Shown piece after piece: positions 7,959 through 16,192 of a stretch of 40,938 nt of DNA (positions are counted from its first letter, which is position 1; every line of letters starts with the position of its first letter). This DNA comes from Acidimicrobiales bacterium (GTDB lineage Bacteria > Actinomycetota > Acidimicrobiia > Acidimicrobiales > MedAcidi-G1), in assembly GCA_029242745.1 (NCBI GenBank), contig JAQWTI010000002.1, positions 1 through 40,938 on the forward strand. The letters are read 5' to 3'. Under the pieces are notes generated by a model. It was not told where the DNA came from. It worked only from the letters and a program-made list of their open reading frames with translations, and ran no database searches. Made by a program: the position numbers and the translations under genes.

Positions 7959-9191
7959 TTAACCCCCTGACCGAGCGGCCCGCCGGGCTGCCGTCCGTAA
8001 CCGCAAGGCGGTCAGTTTGATGAAACCCTCGGCATCGGCTTGGTCGTACGCACCTTCGTCTTCTTCAAAGGTCGCGATTGCTTTGTCAAACAACGTGTCG
8101 GCCGATTCACGCCCTACCACGTCAACGTTGCCCTTGTAGAGCCGTAATCGAACACGGCCATTCACAAAGGCTTGACTGTGGTCGATAGCCACCTGCAACA
8201 TCTCCCGCTCAGGACTAAACCAGAAGCCGTTGTAGACCAATTCAGCGTATCGAGGCATTAGTTCGTCCTTGAGGTGCGCCATGCCCCGGTCCAGGGTGAT
8301 GGACTCGATGGCCCGATGAGCCTTGAGCAAGATCGTGCCACCCGGCGTCTCGTAAGCACCCCGAGACTTCATTCCCACAAACCGGTTCTCAACAATGTCA
8401 GTCCGACCAATAGCGTTAGCGCCACCAACGAGGTTCAACTCGGCCAAAATCGTGGCTGGGGTCATCGACTTCCCGTCAAGGGCCACGACATCGCCCCGCT
8501 CATAGGTGAGCTCAAGATAAGTAGCTTCGTTGGGTGCCATCTCAGGGCTGACCGTCCACCGCCACATCTCGCTACTTGGTTCGTTCCAAGGGTCCTCTAG
8601 TGGGCCACCCTCATAGGAAATATGCAGCAGGTTCGCATCCATGGAGAACGGTGATTTGGTTCCCCTCTTCATCTCAACCGGAATGTTGTGCTCTTCCGCA
8701 TAGTCGAGCAAGCTCTGACGCGATCCAAGGTCCCATTCTCGCCATGGGGCAATAATCCGAATGTCGGGTCGCAGGGCATAGGCACCCAACTCAAACCGCA
8801 CCTGATCGTTGCCTTTTCCAGTAGCGCCGTGACTGATTGCATCAGCCCCGGTTGCATCTGCGATCTCAACTAAACGCTTGGCAATGAGCGGCCGTGCAAT
8901 GGAAGTTCCGAGCAAGTATTCCCCCTCGTAGAGCGCGTTAGCCCTGAACATCGGATACACGAAGTCACAGACAAATTCTTCGCGTAGATCCTCAATGTAG
9001 ATCTCAGAAACTCCCATGGATTCAGCTTTGATCCGAGCCGGTTCGAGCTCTTCACCTTGCCCCAAGTCAGCGGTGAAGGTCACGACCTCGCAGTGGTACT
9101 CCTCTTCCAGCCACCGAAGAATAATCGAGGTGTCTAAGCCCCCTGAATAGGCAAGAACGACCTTATTGATGCCGGTCCCGTTGCTTTCCAC
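7959..9191 (-). CDS. argG: Argininosuccinate synthase
   Basis: Joins citrulline and aspartate with ATP to form argininosuccinate. The N-terminal pyrophosphatase loop AYSGGLDTS binds [16 protein letters not shown] and the [16 protein letters not shown] region are classic for the family, and 410 residues is standard. Translation appears to start at GTG 9191, with AGGA just upstream but closer than usual. No other start is available before the conserved N-terminus. Unlike the other arg genes it does not overlap its upstream neighbour: 69 bases separate it from argR, enough for its own promoter or operator. Confidence 0.97.
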   Translation of the reverse strand: MESNGTGINKVVLAYSGGLDTSIILRWLEEEYHCEVVTFTADLGQGEELEPARIKAESMGVSEIYIEDLREEFVCDFVYPMFRANALYEGEYLLGTSIARPLIAKRLVEIADATGADAISHGATGKGNDQVRFELGAYALRPDIRIIAPWREWDLGSRQSLLDYAEEHNIPVEMKRGTKSPFSMDANLLHISYEGGPLEDPWNEPSSEMWRWTVSPEMAPNEATYLELTYERGDVVALDGKSMTPATILAELNLVGGANAIGRTDIVENRFVGMKSRGAYETPGGTILLKAHRAIESITLDRGMAHLKDELMPRYAELVYNGFWFSPEREMLQVAIDHSQAFVNGRVRLRLYKGNVDVVGRESADTLFDKAIATFEEDEGAYDQADAEGFIKLTALRLRTAARRAARSGG

Positions 9192-9214
9192 GTTCCTGTC
9201 TCACTTCCATATCT

Positions 9215-9228
9215 TGAGTTTGTATGCG
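9215..9228 (-). promoter_or_regulatory. Weak ArgR-box-like site upstream of argG
   Basis: On the minus strand CGCATACAAACTCA resembles half of the palindrome before argC (TGCATAAACATTGA) and matches the E. coli-type ARG-box core TGAATAATTATTCA at 8 of 14 positions. It lies 24 bases before the argG start in the only sizeable gap of the operon. On its own this is a weak match. Confidence 0.25.
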
Positions 9229-9260
9229 TTCTTTTGACTGCCAGTTGACCGAATACCGAC

Positions 9261-9722
9261 CTATAGCCCAGCAAGCCCCCGCAGTCGATCAGCCAAGTCG
9301 GCTCCCGCGATGCCCTCAGCGGCCACCACCATCAGCGTGTCATCACCAGCCACCGTGCCGATGGATCCTTCGACGCCGGCTCTGTCTAGTGCCGAAGCGA
9401 CCACGTGGGCTGAGCCGGGCGGGGTGCGCAACACCACAAGGTTGAGCGACGACGATACATCGACCACCCATTCACCAAGCACTCGTCGGAGCTGGTCACC
9501 TGGAACCACTCGTTCGGCCGGATGCTCGGGGATGGCGTAGACACTGTCTCCACCAGGTACACGAACCTTTATGGCACCAAGGTCGTCGAGATCGCGTGAG
9601 ACAGTGGCTTGGGTCGCGACAACGCCCTCCTCGCCCAGTAGCCCCACCAAGTGCTCTTGGCTAACAACCGCATGATCAGCAAGCAGCCTGATTACGCGAT
9701 GCTGTCGTTGATGCTTACTCAT
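9261..9722 (-). CDS. argR: Arginine repressor ArgR
   Basis: DNA-binding regulator that uses arginine as corepressor to shut off the arginine biosynthesis genes. The N-terminal winged helix-turn-helix has the recognition-helix pattern [15 protein letters not shown] (SRDL at 42-45). The C-terminal oligomerisation and arginine-binding domain has [11 protein letters not shown] near residue 125. At 153 residues it is a full-length hexameric-type ArgR. The ATG is preceded by AAGGAGG four bases away and overlaps the argF stop by four bases. It lies inside the operon it presumably controls, so repression should be autoregulatory. Confidence 0.96.
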   Translation of the reverse strand: MSKHQRQHRVIRLLADHAVVSQEHLVGLLGEEGVVATQATVSRDLDDLGAIKVRVPGGDSVYAIPEHPAERVVPGDQLRRVLGEWVVDVSSSLNLVVLRTPPGSAHVVASALDRAGVEGSIGTVAGDDTLMVVAAEGIAGADLADRLRGLAGL

Positions 9723-10636
9723 AGGACCTCCTTGCAGTCGCCAAGCAGATAAGCCAACAGTCCTCTAGCAACGTGCATCCGGTTGGTGGCCTGAGGCCAT
9801 ACACGGCTCATCGGCCCGTCCATTACTCCGTCAGTGGCCTCCTCACCCCGATGGGCGGGCAGGCAGTGCAAGAAGAGCGCCTGCGGACCTGCCGCCTCCA
9901 TAAGCATCTCGTCGACTCGAAAACCTTCAAAGTCGATAAAGCGTTGAGCCGACTCGTCCTCCTGTCCCATTGAGGTCCACACGTCTGTGTAGACGGCGTC
10001 AACACCTGCAACTGCTTCGACAGCCCTGTCAGTCTCAGTAAAGTTGACACCAGCACTGGATAGGCGGTCACGGTCCATCTCAGGCAGCCAGTACCCTGGC
10101 GGACCAGCAAATCTGACCTCAACGCCCAACATCCCACAGGCCAGCGCCAGAGATCGAAAAACGTTGTTGCCGTCGCCCACATAGGCGATCGAACGCCCCG
10201 CAAGCGCCTTAGGAATCCCGTCGGCTAGTTCATTACTTAGGGTGAGGACGTCAGCTAGGGCCTGCATCGGGTGGGCAACGTCAGACAACATGTTGACCAC
10301 CGGAACGAGGTCCTGTGCAGCCATCCGTTCTACCGTGGCATGAGAAAACACTCGGGCTCCGATACACGCGTGGTAAGAAGCCAGCGTCCGGGTGACATCC
10401 TCAACCGACTCACGAGTATCCATACCCACCTCAGTCGCCTGAATGTAAATGGGGTGGCCACCCAACTGGAAGACCGCCATCTCCATTGAGTTACGGGTCC
10501 GAACCGACGGCTTCTCAAACACCAGTGCCATGCCCCTCTTGGCCAATACCTGAGGCGGAGCCGGGTCGGTAGACAGGGCCAGAACCTGGTGCAACTCGTC
10601 CACACCAAGGTCGTCAATCTCGAGTAGGTGTCGCAT
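9719..10636 (-). CDS. argF: Ornithine carbamoyltransferase
   Basis: Transfers a carbamoyl group from carbamoyl phosphate to ornithine, giving citrulline. The carbamoyl-phosphate-binding loop is at residues 40-48 (FEKPSVRTR, with Val where Thr is common). The ornithine-binding [12 protein letters not shown] motif and the [12 protein letters not shown] segment are present. Met replaces the Cys or Thr often seen in HP-x-Q, a position that varies in the family. At 305 residues it is full length. It lies between argD (one-base overlap, TGATG) and argR (four-base overlap). The carB gene near the right edge supplies its carbamoyl phosphate. Confidence 0.97.
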   Translation of the reverse strand: MRHLLEIDDLGVDELHQVLALSTDPAPPQVLAKRGMALVFEKPSVRTRNSMEMAVFQLGGHPIYIQATEVGMDTRESVEDVTRTLASYHACIGARVFSHATVERMAAQDLVPVVNMLSDVAHPMQALADVLTLSNELADGIPKALAGRSIAYVGDGNNVFRSLALACGMLGVEVRFAGPPGYWLPEMDRDRLSSAGVNFTETDRAVEAVAGVDAVYTDVWTSMGQEDESAQRFIDFEGFRVDEMLMEAAGPQALFLHCLPAHRGEEATDGVMDGPMSRVWPQATNRMHVARGLLAYLLGDCKEVL

Positions 10637-11874
10637 CAGCTGGTCTCTTTTGTGTCGCTAGTCAGCACACCGGCCAGAATCCCCACACCCTCGACCAGTT
10701 CTTCGGTCGAGATGGTCATCGGCGGGGCTAGTCGAAGAGCCGTCGGAGTCACCCCGTTGACAACCAGACCAGCCTCTAAACACGTCCGGGCTACCTCGCC
10801 GGCCGTACGACCAGCGAGCGTCTGAGGTTTCAGTTCGACCCCTATCAATAGTCCGAGACCCCTTACCGAAGCCACACCGGGAAGTGCCTCCAATAACGTC
10901 TTCAGTTCAGAGCCCCGTTCCCGGGCCAGCCGGGGGGCGTCTATCTCCTCCATGATCCGGAGAACCTCTCGCGCACCAGCGGCGGCTAGCGGCTGGCCAC
11001 CAAACGTGGAGCCGTGATCGCCCGGACTGAAGGCGGCTGCCACTTCGGCAACCGCCCATACCGCACCGATTGGCACCCCGTTACCCAGGCCTTTGGCCAT
11101 GGTGACCACGTCGGGGACAATGCCGGCGTGCTGGAAGCCGAACCATGCACCCGTCCGTCCTAGACCCGTCTGGACCTCATCGATGATCAGAACCATCCCC
11201 CGCTCGTTGCACAGCTGCCGAACACCTTGCAGGAAAGTTGCGTCAGCCGGGTTGACCCCTCCCTCACCCTGCAACGGCTCCAACAAGATGGCACCCACCT
11301 CCGGTGCCAGAGCAGCCTCTACCGCCGCTAGGTCATTCCAGGCGGCGTGCCGGAACCCCTCAGGGAGCGGCTGGAATGGCTCGTGTTTTTCAGGCTGGCC
11401 AGTGGCCGCCAAGGTCGCCATGGTTCGGCCGTGAAACGAACGGAAAGCGGCAACCACACCGTGGCGGCCACGACCATGAAACTTGCGAGCCAATTTCAAG
11501 GCAGCCTCGTTGGCCTCGGCGCCGGAGTTCTGGAAAAGAATTCGCCCCGGTCCGATGCTTCTATTGGGATCCAAACCGGACCGGATTAAACGGTCGAGCC
11601 GTTCGGCCACCTCCAACTGAGGCTCGGTGACGAAGAGATTCGACACGTGTAGCAGGGTTGAGGCCTGTTCGGCCAGCGCTGTAGCCACCCGAGGATGAGC
11701 ATGACCTAGGCCGGTTACTGCAAGCCCACACAGGAAGTCGAGGTACCGATTTCCGGCGTCGTCGAAGAGTTCAGTACCTGAGCCCCGCACAAAGGTGACC
11801 GGCGGAACACCGTAATTGCCCATAAGCCGGTCGGTCCATTGCTGGATGGGTTCCTGAATGGATGAATCGCTCAC
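10636..11874 (-). CDS. argD: Acetylornithine aminotransferase
   Basis: PLP-dependent class III aminotransferase that converts N-acetylglutamate semialdehyde to N-acetylornithine with glutamate as amino donor. The cofactor lysine is in [16 protein letters not shown], the PLP-contacting segment is [14 protein letters not shown]-like ([13 protein letters not shown] here), and [15 protein letters not shown] is the phosphate-binding region. The 412-residue length is normal. The start is a GTG in a GTGA overlap with the argB stop, so translation is coupled. It might also act on succinyl-diaminopimelate intermediates, as some ArgD proteins do. Confidence 0.96.
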   Translation of the reverse strand: MSDSSIQEPIQQWTDRLMGNYGVPPVTFVRGSGTELFDDAGNRYLDFLCGLAVTGLGHAHPRVATALAEQASTLLHVSNLFVTEPQLEVAERLDRLIRSGLDPNRSIGPGRILFQNSGAEANEAALKLARKFHGRGRHGVVAAFRSFHGRTMATLAATGQPEKHEPFQPLPEGFRHAAWNDLAAVEAALAPEVGAILLEPLQGEGGVNPADATFLQGVRQLCNERGMVLIIDEVQTGLGRTGAWFGFQHAGIVPDVVTMAKGLGNGVPIGAVWAVAEVAAAFSPGDHGSTFGGQPLAAAGAREVLRIMEEIDAPRLARERGSELKTLLEALPGVASVRGLGLLIGVELKPQTLAGRTAGEVARTCLEAGLVVNGVTPTALRLAPPMTISTEELVEGVGILAGVLTSDTKETS

Positions 11875-12785
11875 AAGACCACCATCTCGTGGCCATCAGG
11901 TAGCACCATGGTGCCGATGCCGATGTCAGTGAAGAGTTCAAGCAGCAGCACATGCGGGATTCGTCCGTCGACCATGTGAGCCGAACCCACACCGGCCGCT
12001 AACGCATCCATGCAGGCTTGCACCTTGGGAATCATGCCGCCGCTGATCGTGCCGTCGGCCAGCAGGGCAGAGAGATCCGACAGGTTAACTCTGGAGATTC
12101 TCGAGGAAGAATCGTCAACGTCGGCCATCAGGCCCTCAACGTCCGTCAGGTAGAGGATACGTTCAGCGCCCAATGCACCCGCCAGCGCTGCTGCCACGGT
12201 ATCCGCGTTGATGTTGTAGGCCTGACCATCGAGGTCACTTCCGATAGTTGACACAACCGGAATGAGATCCTCGACGAGAAGTCGTTCGATGATTGCTGGG
12301 TTGACAGACTCCACATCGCCCACGAACCCCAGTTCAACATTCCGTGCCGTAGCCCGAATCAACCCAGCGTCCTCACCGGACAGGCCTACCGCCATTGACC
12401 CGTGTCGATTGATGCTGGACACAATCTCCCGGTTGACCTTGCCGACAAGGACCATCCGAGCCACCTCGAGAGTCTCGGCATCAGTAACCCTCAGACCGTC
12501 CCGGAACTCCGACACGATGCCCAACCGGTCCATGAGTGCTCCGATTTGAGGTCCACCCCCATGCACTACCACTGGCCTGATACCCACGGAGTGCATAAGG
12601 ACAATGTCCTCAGCAAACTGAGTGGCCAGCAACTCGTCACCCATGGCACTTCCCCCGAACTTGACCACGATGACCGAGCCGGCAAACCGCTGTATGTAAG
12701 GAAGAGTTTCGATCAGCACCGAGGCGCGCCGTTCAGGTGAAAAACCAGAAAGGGGGCCTGTGTCGACAGGATTGGGCTGGTCCAT
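11871..12785 (-). CDS. argB: Acetylglutamate kinase
   Basis: Phosphorylates N-acetylglutamate, the second step of the acetylated arginine pathway. It is an amino acid kinase family protein. VVKFGGSAMGD is the N-terminal ATP-binding loop, and VVVHGGGPQIGALMDRLG is the acetylglutamate site. The C-terminal GGMIPKVQACMDAL segment is typical. I placed the start at ATG 12785 because GGAGGAAG sits immediately before it as a strong ribosome-binding site. The upstream in-frame GTG (12797) is part of that site. The gene follows argJ by 16 bases. Arginine-sensitive ArgB proteins carry an extra N-terminal helix; 304 residues would allow one, but I cannot confirm it. Confidence 0.96.
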   Translation of the reverse strand: MDQPNPVDTGPLSGFSPERRASVLIETLPYIQRFAGSVIVVKFGGSAMGDELLATQFAEDIVLMHSVGIRPVVVHGGGPQIGALMDRLGIVSEFRDGLRVTDAETLEVARMVLVGKVNREIVSSINRHGSMAVGLSGEDAGLIRATARNVELGFVGDVESVNPAIIERLLVEDLIPVVSTIGSDLDGQAYNINADTVAAALAGALGAERILYLTDVEGLMADVDDSSSRISRVNLSDLSALLADGTISGGMIPKVQACMDALAAGVGSAHMVDGRIPHVLLLELFTDIGIGTMVLPDGHEMVVL

Positions 12786-12801
12786 ATCTTCCTCCACGGC
12801 C

Positions 12802-13980
12802 TTAGGAAGTCCGCATATTTTCGTCGATGTACGCGTGACTGAGGTCGGTGGTGACTACCCACGCTGAGCCATCACCCTGTCCTAGGTCGACCTTTAGGTC
12901 GATCCTCCTACCTGCCATGTGAGCGGCTAGGGCTACCTCATCGACTGACTGGGCCCGTTCGGCGGCGTAAACCACCTGACCACCGTACGAAATAGTGATG
13001 GTGGAGGGATCGAATGTGATGCCAGCAGCCCCCATCTCGGAGGCGATCCGTCCCCAGTAGGGGTCCTCGCCATACCAAGAACATTTAACTAGCTGGCAAT
13101 TGGCCGTATCCCTGGCACCCTTGGCTGCCTCAATATCGTTAGCAGCACCAGTAACTGTCAGAAAAACTGTCTTAGTGGAGCCCTCAGCGTCATCGGCCAT
13201 CTGTATGGCGAGGTCCCTACACGCATCCGACAACGCTGCACGCATCTCGTCGGTAGCGACGGGTCCAGCGCTTCCGGAAGCCAGCAATAAAACGGTGTCG
13301 TTCGTCGACTCGGCGCCGTCCACGGTGAGACAGTTGAAAGAAACCCCAACCGCCGACCGCAAAAGATCGGTGGCGGTTGTCGCATCGAGGAGAGCGTCGG
13401 TGGTCAGCACGGCCAGCATCGTGGCCATATTTGGCTCCAGCATCGCTGCACCCTTGGCAACACCACCAATGGTAAACGTGCCACCGTCCAGCGCCGTACC
13501 GGTTAGCACCGTCAGTCTTGGCACGGTGTCCGTTGTCATCATCGCTCGAGCGGCAGCCATACCACCGTCGCCTCCCAGATCGGCGACGATCTTTGGGATA
13601 GCCGGGAGAATCTTTTCCATGGGTAACTGGAACCCGATAAGGCCCGTAGAACAGACCAGCACCTCGGCAGGCTTACAACCCACAGCGTCGGCGGTGAGGG
13701 CGCACATTGCCTCGGCATCGACCCTCCCGGCTGTGCCAGTTGCGGCGTTGGCGTTGCCGCTGTTCAGGACCACCGCTGCAGCCCGGCCACCGGTGGTCAC
13801 CAGATGTTCTCGACTTACGAGCACCGGCGGTGCTGTCATCTGGTTCGAGGTGAACACACCCGCCGCTGTGACGGGTAAGCCGTCGGCCGTGGCGACCACG
13901 GCAAGATCTTCAGCACCAGAGGCCTTGATCCCACAGGCCATACCAGCGGCGACGAAGCCAGGTACCTTCGTGACGCTCAC
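12802..13980 (-). CDS. argJ: Bifunctional ornithine acetyltransferase / N-acetylglutamate synthase
   Basis: Recycles the acetyl group from acetylornithine to glutamate, and in bifunctional forms also makes acetylglutamate from acetyl-CoA. The protein self-cleaves between Ala and Thr in NMATML; here Thr187 would become the nucleophile of the beta chain. VAKGAAMLEPNMATM is the expected cleavage region. The 392-residue length is standard. The start is GTG, overlapping the argC stop as GTGA. No separate argA-type synthase or argE deacetylase is in the window, which agrees with the cyclic pathway. Whether it can use acetyl-CoA cannot be read reliably from sequence. Confidence 0.96.
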   Translation of the reverse strand: MSVTKVPGFVAAGMACGIKASGAEDLAVVATADGLPVTAAGVFTSNQMTAPPVLVSREHLVTTGGRAAAVVLNSGNANAATGTAGRVDAEAMCALTADAVGCKPAEVLVCSTGLIGFQLPMEKILPAIPKIVADLGGDGGMAAARAMMTTDTVPRLTVLTGTALDGGTFTIGGVAKGAAMLEPNMATMLAVLTTDALLDATTATDLLRSAVGVSFNCLTVDGAESTNDTVLLLASGSAGPVATDEMRAALSDACRDLAIQMADDAEGSTKTVFLTVTGAANDIEAAKGARDTANCQLVKCSWYGEDPYWGRIASEMGAAGITFDPSTITISYGGQVVYAAERAQSVDEVALAAHMAGRRIDLKVDLGQGDGSAWVVTTDLSHAYIDENMRTS

Positions 13981-15026
13981 GGGTAAATCCCGATAGCGCT
14001 GAGACCGGTAGTCTCATCGAGACCTAGGACGGCATTAGCGCACTGAACTGCCTGTCCAGAGGCACCTTTCACCAGATTATCGATGGCGCAGATGGTTACC
14101 AGAAGGCCGGTCCGTGGGTCAACCCGCGCTGTTAGGTGGGCAGCGTTGGATCCCAAAGTCGTCTTTGTGGACGGTGACCGTTCATTCACCACGACGAATG
14201 GTTCGTTGGCGTAGCACTCCGCCAGAATCGCTAGGGCGCTGTCGGTATCCAAATATCCCGCACCCGATCGGGCGTAGCAGTTCGCCAAGATTCCCCGGTT
14301 CATGGGAGCTAGGTGAGGGGTGAACAGAATGCTCACCCCCGACACTGTTGATCCGTCAGGCAGAGTTGCCACTGACTGTTCAATCTCTGGTGTGTGCCGG
14401 TGGCCGGCAAGCCCGTAAGCCGTGTAGTCCTCATCTACAGCACAGAATGTGGTACTTGTCTTAGGCGAACGCCCCGCGCCGGATACACCACTGGCAGCAT
14501 CGACGACGATGCCAGCTGTCTCGATAGCGCCAGCCCGCAAGAACGGTGCCAGCGCCAACGACGCTGCCGTCGGGTAGCAACCAGCGACAGCCACCAGTCG
14601 GGCTCCTAGCAGCCCACCTCGAAAAAGTTCGGGTAATCCGTATACGGCTTCATCTAGGAGGGCAGGTACTTCGTGGTCCTGGCCGTACCAAGTCGGATAA
14701 AGAGTGGCATCTCGGAGTCGGAAATCGGCGGCCAGATCCACCACGTGGCTGACTCGGCTCAGGAGTTCTGGCACCAGCGCCTGTGACGCCCCGTGGGGCA
14801 GTCCTAGGAAGACTATGTCGCACCCGTCGACCGCCGACAGGTCCACTGGAGAGTAGGTCAAGTCCGGGTAGTGGGCTGCAAGGCTCGGGTAGAGGGTGGC
14901 CACAGCGCTGCCGGCCTGAGTCTCGCCGGTAGCAATGGCCACCTCAAAGTTGGGGTGGCCGGCACACAGCCGGAGAAGTTCAGCGCCAGTGAACCCAGAA
15001 GCCCCAATGATGGCAACCTTGTACAT
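13977..15026 (-). CDS. argC: N-acetyl-gamma-glutamyl-phosphate reductase
   Basis: NADPH-dependent reduction of N-acetylglutamyl phosphate to the semialdehyde. The N-terminal Rossmann motif is IIGASGFTGAELLRL. The catalytic cysteine lies in VAGCYPTAA, and SGVSGAGR and GHRHTPEIEQ are conserved substrate-site segments. The 349-residue length is normal. It is the first gene of the argCJBDFRGH operon. There is no Shine-Dalgarno sequence. Instead a -10-like CATAAT ends six bases before the ATG, so the mRNA is probably leaderless. An ArgR-type palindrome lies just upstream. Confidence 0.97.
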   Translation of the reverse strand: MYKVAIIGASGFTGAELLRLCAGHPNFEVAIATGETQAGSAVATLYPSLAAHYPDLTYSPVDLSAVDGCDIVFLGLPHGASQALVPELLSRVSHVVDLAADFRLRDATLYPTWYGQDHEVPALLDEAVYGLPELFRGGLLGARLVAVAGCYPTAASLALAPFLRAGAIETAGIVVDAASGVSGAGRSPKTSTTFCAVDEDYTAYGLAGHRHTPEIEQSVATLPDGSTVSGVSILFTPHLAPMNRGILANCYARSGAGYLDTDSALAILAECYANEPFVVVNERSPSTKTTLGSNAAHLTARVDPRTGLLVTICAIDNLVKGASGQAVQCANAVLGLDETTGLSAIGIYP

Positions 15027-15032
15027 TCTCTA

Positions 15033-15074
15033 ATTATGCCTAATGCTGCATACTAATACTCAATGTTTATGCAG
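15033..15074 (-). promoter_or_regulatory. Leaderless argC promoter with overlapping ArgR operator candidate
   Basis: The -10 candidate CATAAT (15033-15038) would place the transcript start at the A of the argC ATG. Upstream, TTGAGT could be a -35 at 19-base spacing. The AT-rich region holds a perfect palindrome: CTGCATA (15046-15052) and TATGCAG (15068-15074), 15 bases apart. Within it the minus strand reads TGCATAAACATTGA, matching 10 of 14 positions of the ARG-box core TGAATAATTATTCA. A second 9-of-14 match covers the -10. ArgR bound here would block polymerase. Confidence 0.6.
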
Positions 15075-15136
15075 ATTTTTACATAATATTAGAATTTAAC
15101 GTCAGACCTTCTCGGCCTCGAAGACGACGCCTTTAA

Positions 15137-15172
15137 GAGTTGTCAATATCAACCACAACTGCTGGACAACTC
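15137..15172 (-). terminator. Inverted repeat between the oxidoreductase gene and argC, possible terminator
   Basis: GAGTTGTC (15137-15144) and GACAACTC (15165-15172) form an eight-base-pair perfect stem with a 20-base loop. It begins nine bases after the stop of the upstream minus-strand oxidoreductase gene, a suitable place for a terminator. It is followed on that strand by CTTAAAGG rather than a long U run, so it would be a weak intrinsic terminator at best. An operator role is the alternative. Confidence 0.35.
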
Positions 15173-15180
15173 CACCAAGC

Positions 15181-16158
15181 TCAGGCCACTAGATCAGTTA
15201 CCACCTTGCCGACCACCTTCCGGTCGGCTATGTCCTGGAGGGCGCGCGGCGCATTTCCAAAGGCGTACGGCGGGTACAGCAACGGGTCCACAGCACCCTC
15301 GGCAGCTAGGGCAAACACCGATTCCATCTGACGGCCCAGCGACCCCGGATCGCGCGCAAGCGAGGCCCCCCAATGCACGCCTATTACCGAGTAGTTTTTG
15401 AGGAGCACGTGGTTGGTCTTCAACTCAGGGATCCCGGCTACGAAGCCAATTACCAGAAGGCGCCCATCCCACGCCATGCACCGGCGGACCTGCTGGAAGG
15501 TATCACCCCCAACCGGGTCATAGGCCACGTCTACTCCATTACCGCCGGTCAACTCCCGAACCCGCTCAACGAGATCGTCAACCTCGCGATGGTCAATGAC
15601 CTCGTCGGCACCTAGGGCCGCGCATGCAGCCACCTTCTCCGCACCACCGGCCACTGCAATAACACGCGCCCCAGCCGCTCGCCCCAACTGGATGGCCGCC
15701 GACCCCACTCCGCCTGCAGCCCCCGTCACTAACAAAGTCTCACCAGGCGCCAGATGGGCCCTGTCGTGCAAGGCGAACCAGGTCGTGCCGTAATTCATCG
15801 GCACAGCAACCGCCTTGGTCGACGGAAGCGCTTCGGGTAACTCAAACACTGAACTCTCGGGTAGTGCCACCCGCTCAGCCAGGCCTCCACCCAAAGCGAC
15901 CACACGGCGGCCAACAAGCACCGAGTCCACACCGTCCCCCACCGCAGCCACCCGGCCGGCCGTCTCACTCCCCGGGCAGTACGGCAGCGAAGGCTTTACC
16001 TGGTACTCGCCCCGGCACTGCAGTACGTCAGGAAACGCCAGCCCAACTGCCTCTACATCAACTAGCACCTGCCCAGGTCTTATTTCGGGGTCGGGAGCCT
16101 CCCCTAGAATCAACTGGTCGATTGGGTCACCCAGTTCATGTACCTGCCATATGCGCAT
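15181..16158 (-). CDS. NADPH:quinone oxidoreductase family protein (zinc-free MDR)
   Basis: Predicted NADPH-dependent reductase of quinones or other enones in the cytoplasm. It has the two-domain medium-chain dehydrogenase/reductase fold. The N-terminal GroES-like domain has PYCPGSETAGRVAAVGDGV. The Rossmann motif is VTGAAGGVGSAAIQLGRAAGARVIAV near residues 140-165. No structural zinc cysteine cluster or catalytic zinc ligands are present, which separates it from alcohol dehydrogenases. The 325-residue length is typical. It stands as a short unit between pheT and argC. TACGGT seven bases before the ATG suggests a leaderless mRNA. The exact substrate is unknown. Confidence 0.9.
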   Translation of the reverse strand: MRIWQVHELGDPIDQLILGEAPDPEIRPGQVLVDVEAVGLAFPDVLQCRGEYQVKPSLPYCPGSETAGRVAAVGDGVDSVLVGRRVVALGGGLAERVALPESSVFELPEALPSTKAVAVPMNYGTTWFALHDRAHLAPGETLLVTGAAGGVGSAAIQLGRAAGARVIAVAGGAEKVAACAALGADEVIDHREVDDLVERVRELTGGNGVDVAYDPVGGDTFQQVRRCMAWDGRLLVIGFVAGIPELKTNHVLLKNYSVIGVHWGASLARDPGSLGRQMESVFALAAEGAVDPLLYPPYAFGNAPRALQDIADRKVVGKVVTDLVA

Positions 16159-16165
16159 ACCAGTG

Positions 16166-16171
16166 ACCGTA
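16166..16171 (-). promoter_or_regulatory. Possible -10 hexamer for a leaderless oxidoreductase mRNA
   Basis: TACGGT on the minus strand ends seven bases before the ATG at 16158. It fits TANNNT, and there is no Shine-Dalgarno sequence. It lies in the 34-base gap after pheT, so read-through from pheT is also possible. Confidence 0.4.
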
Positions 16172-16192
16172 TCTGGGAGGTGGAACCTGCCC

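Noticed and set aside
13100-13996. A 298-codon plus-strand open frame opposite argJ
   Set aside because: It is low in complexity (Ser, Ala, Thr, Val rich), has no family features, and is fully antisense to a clear argJ.
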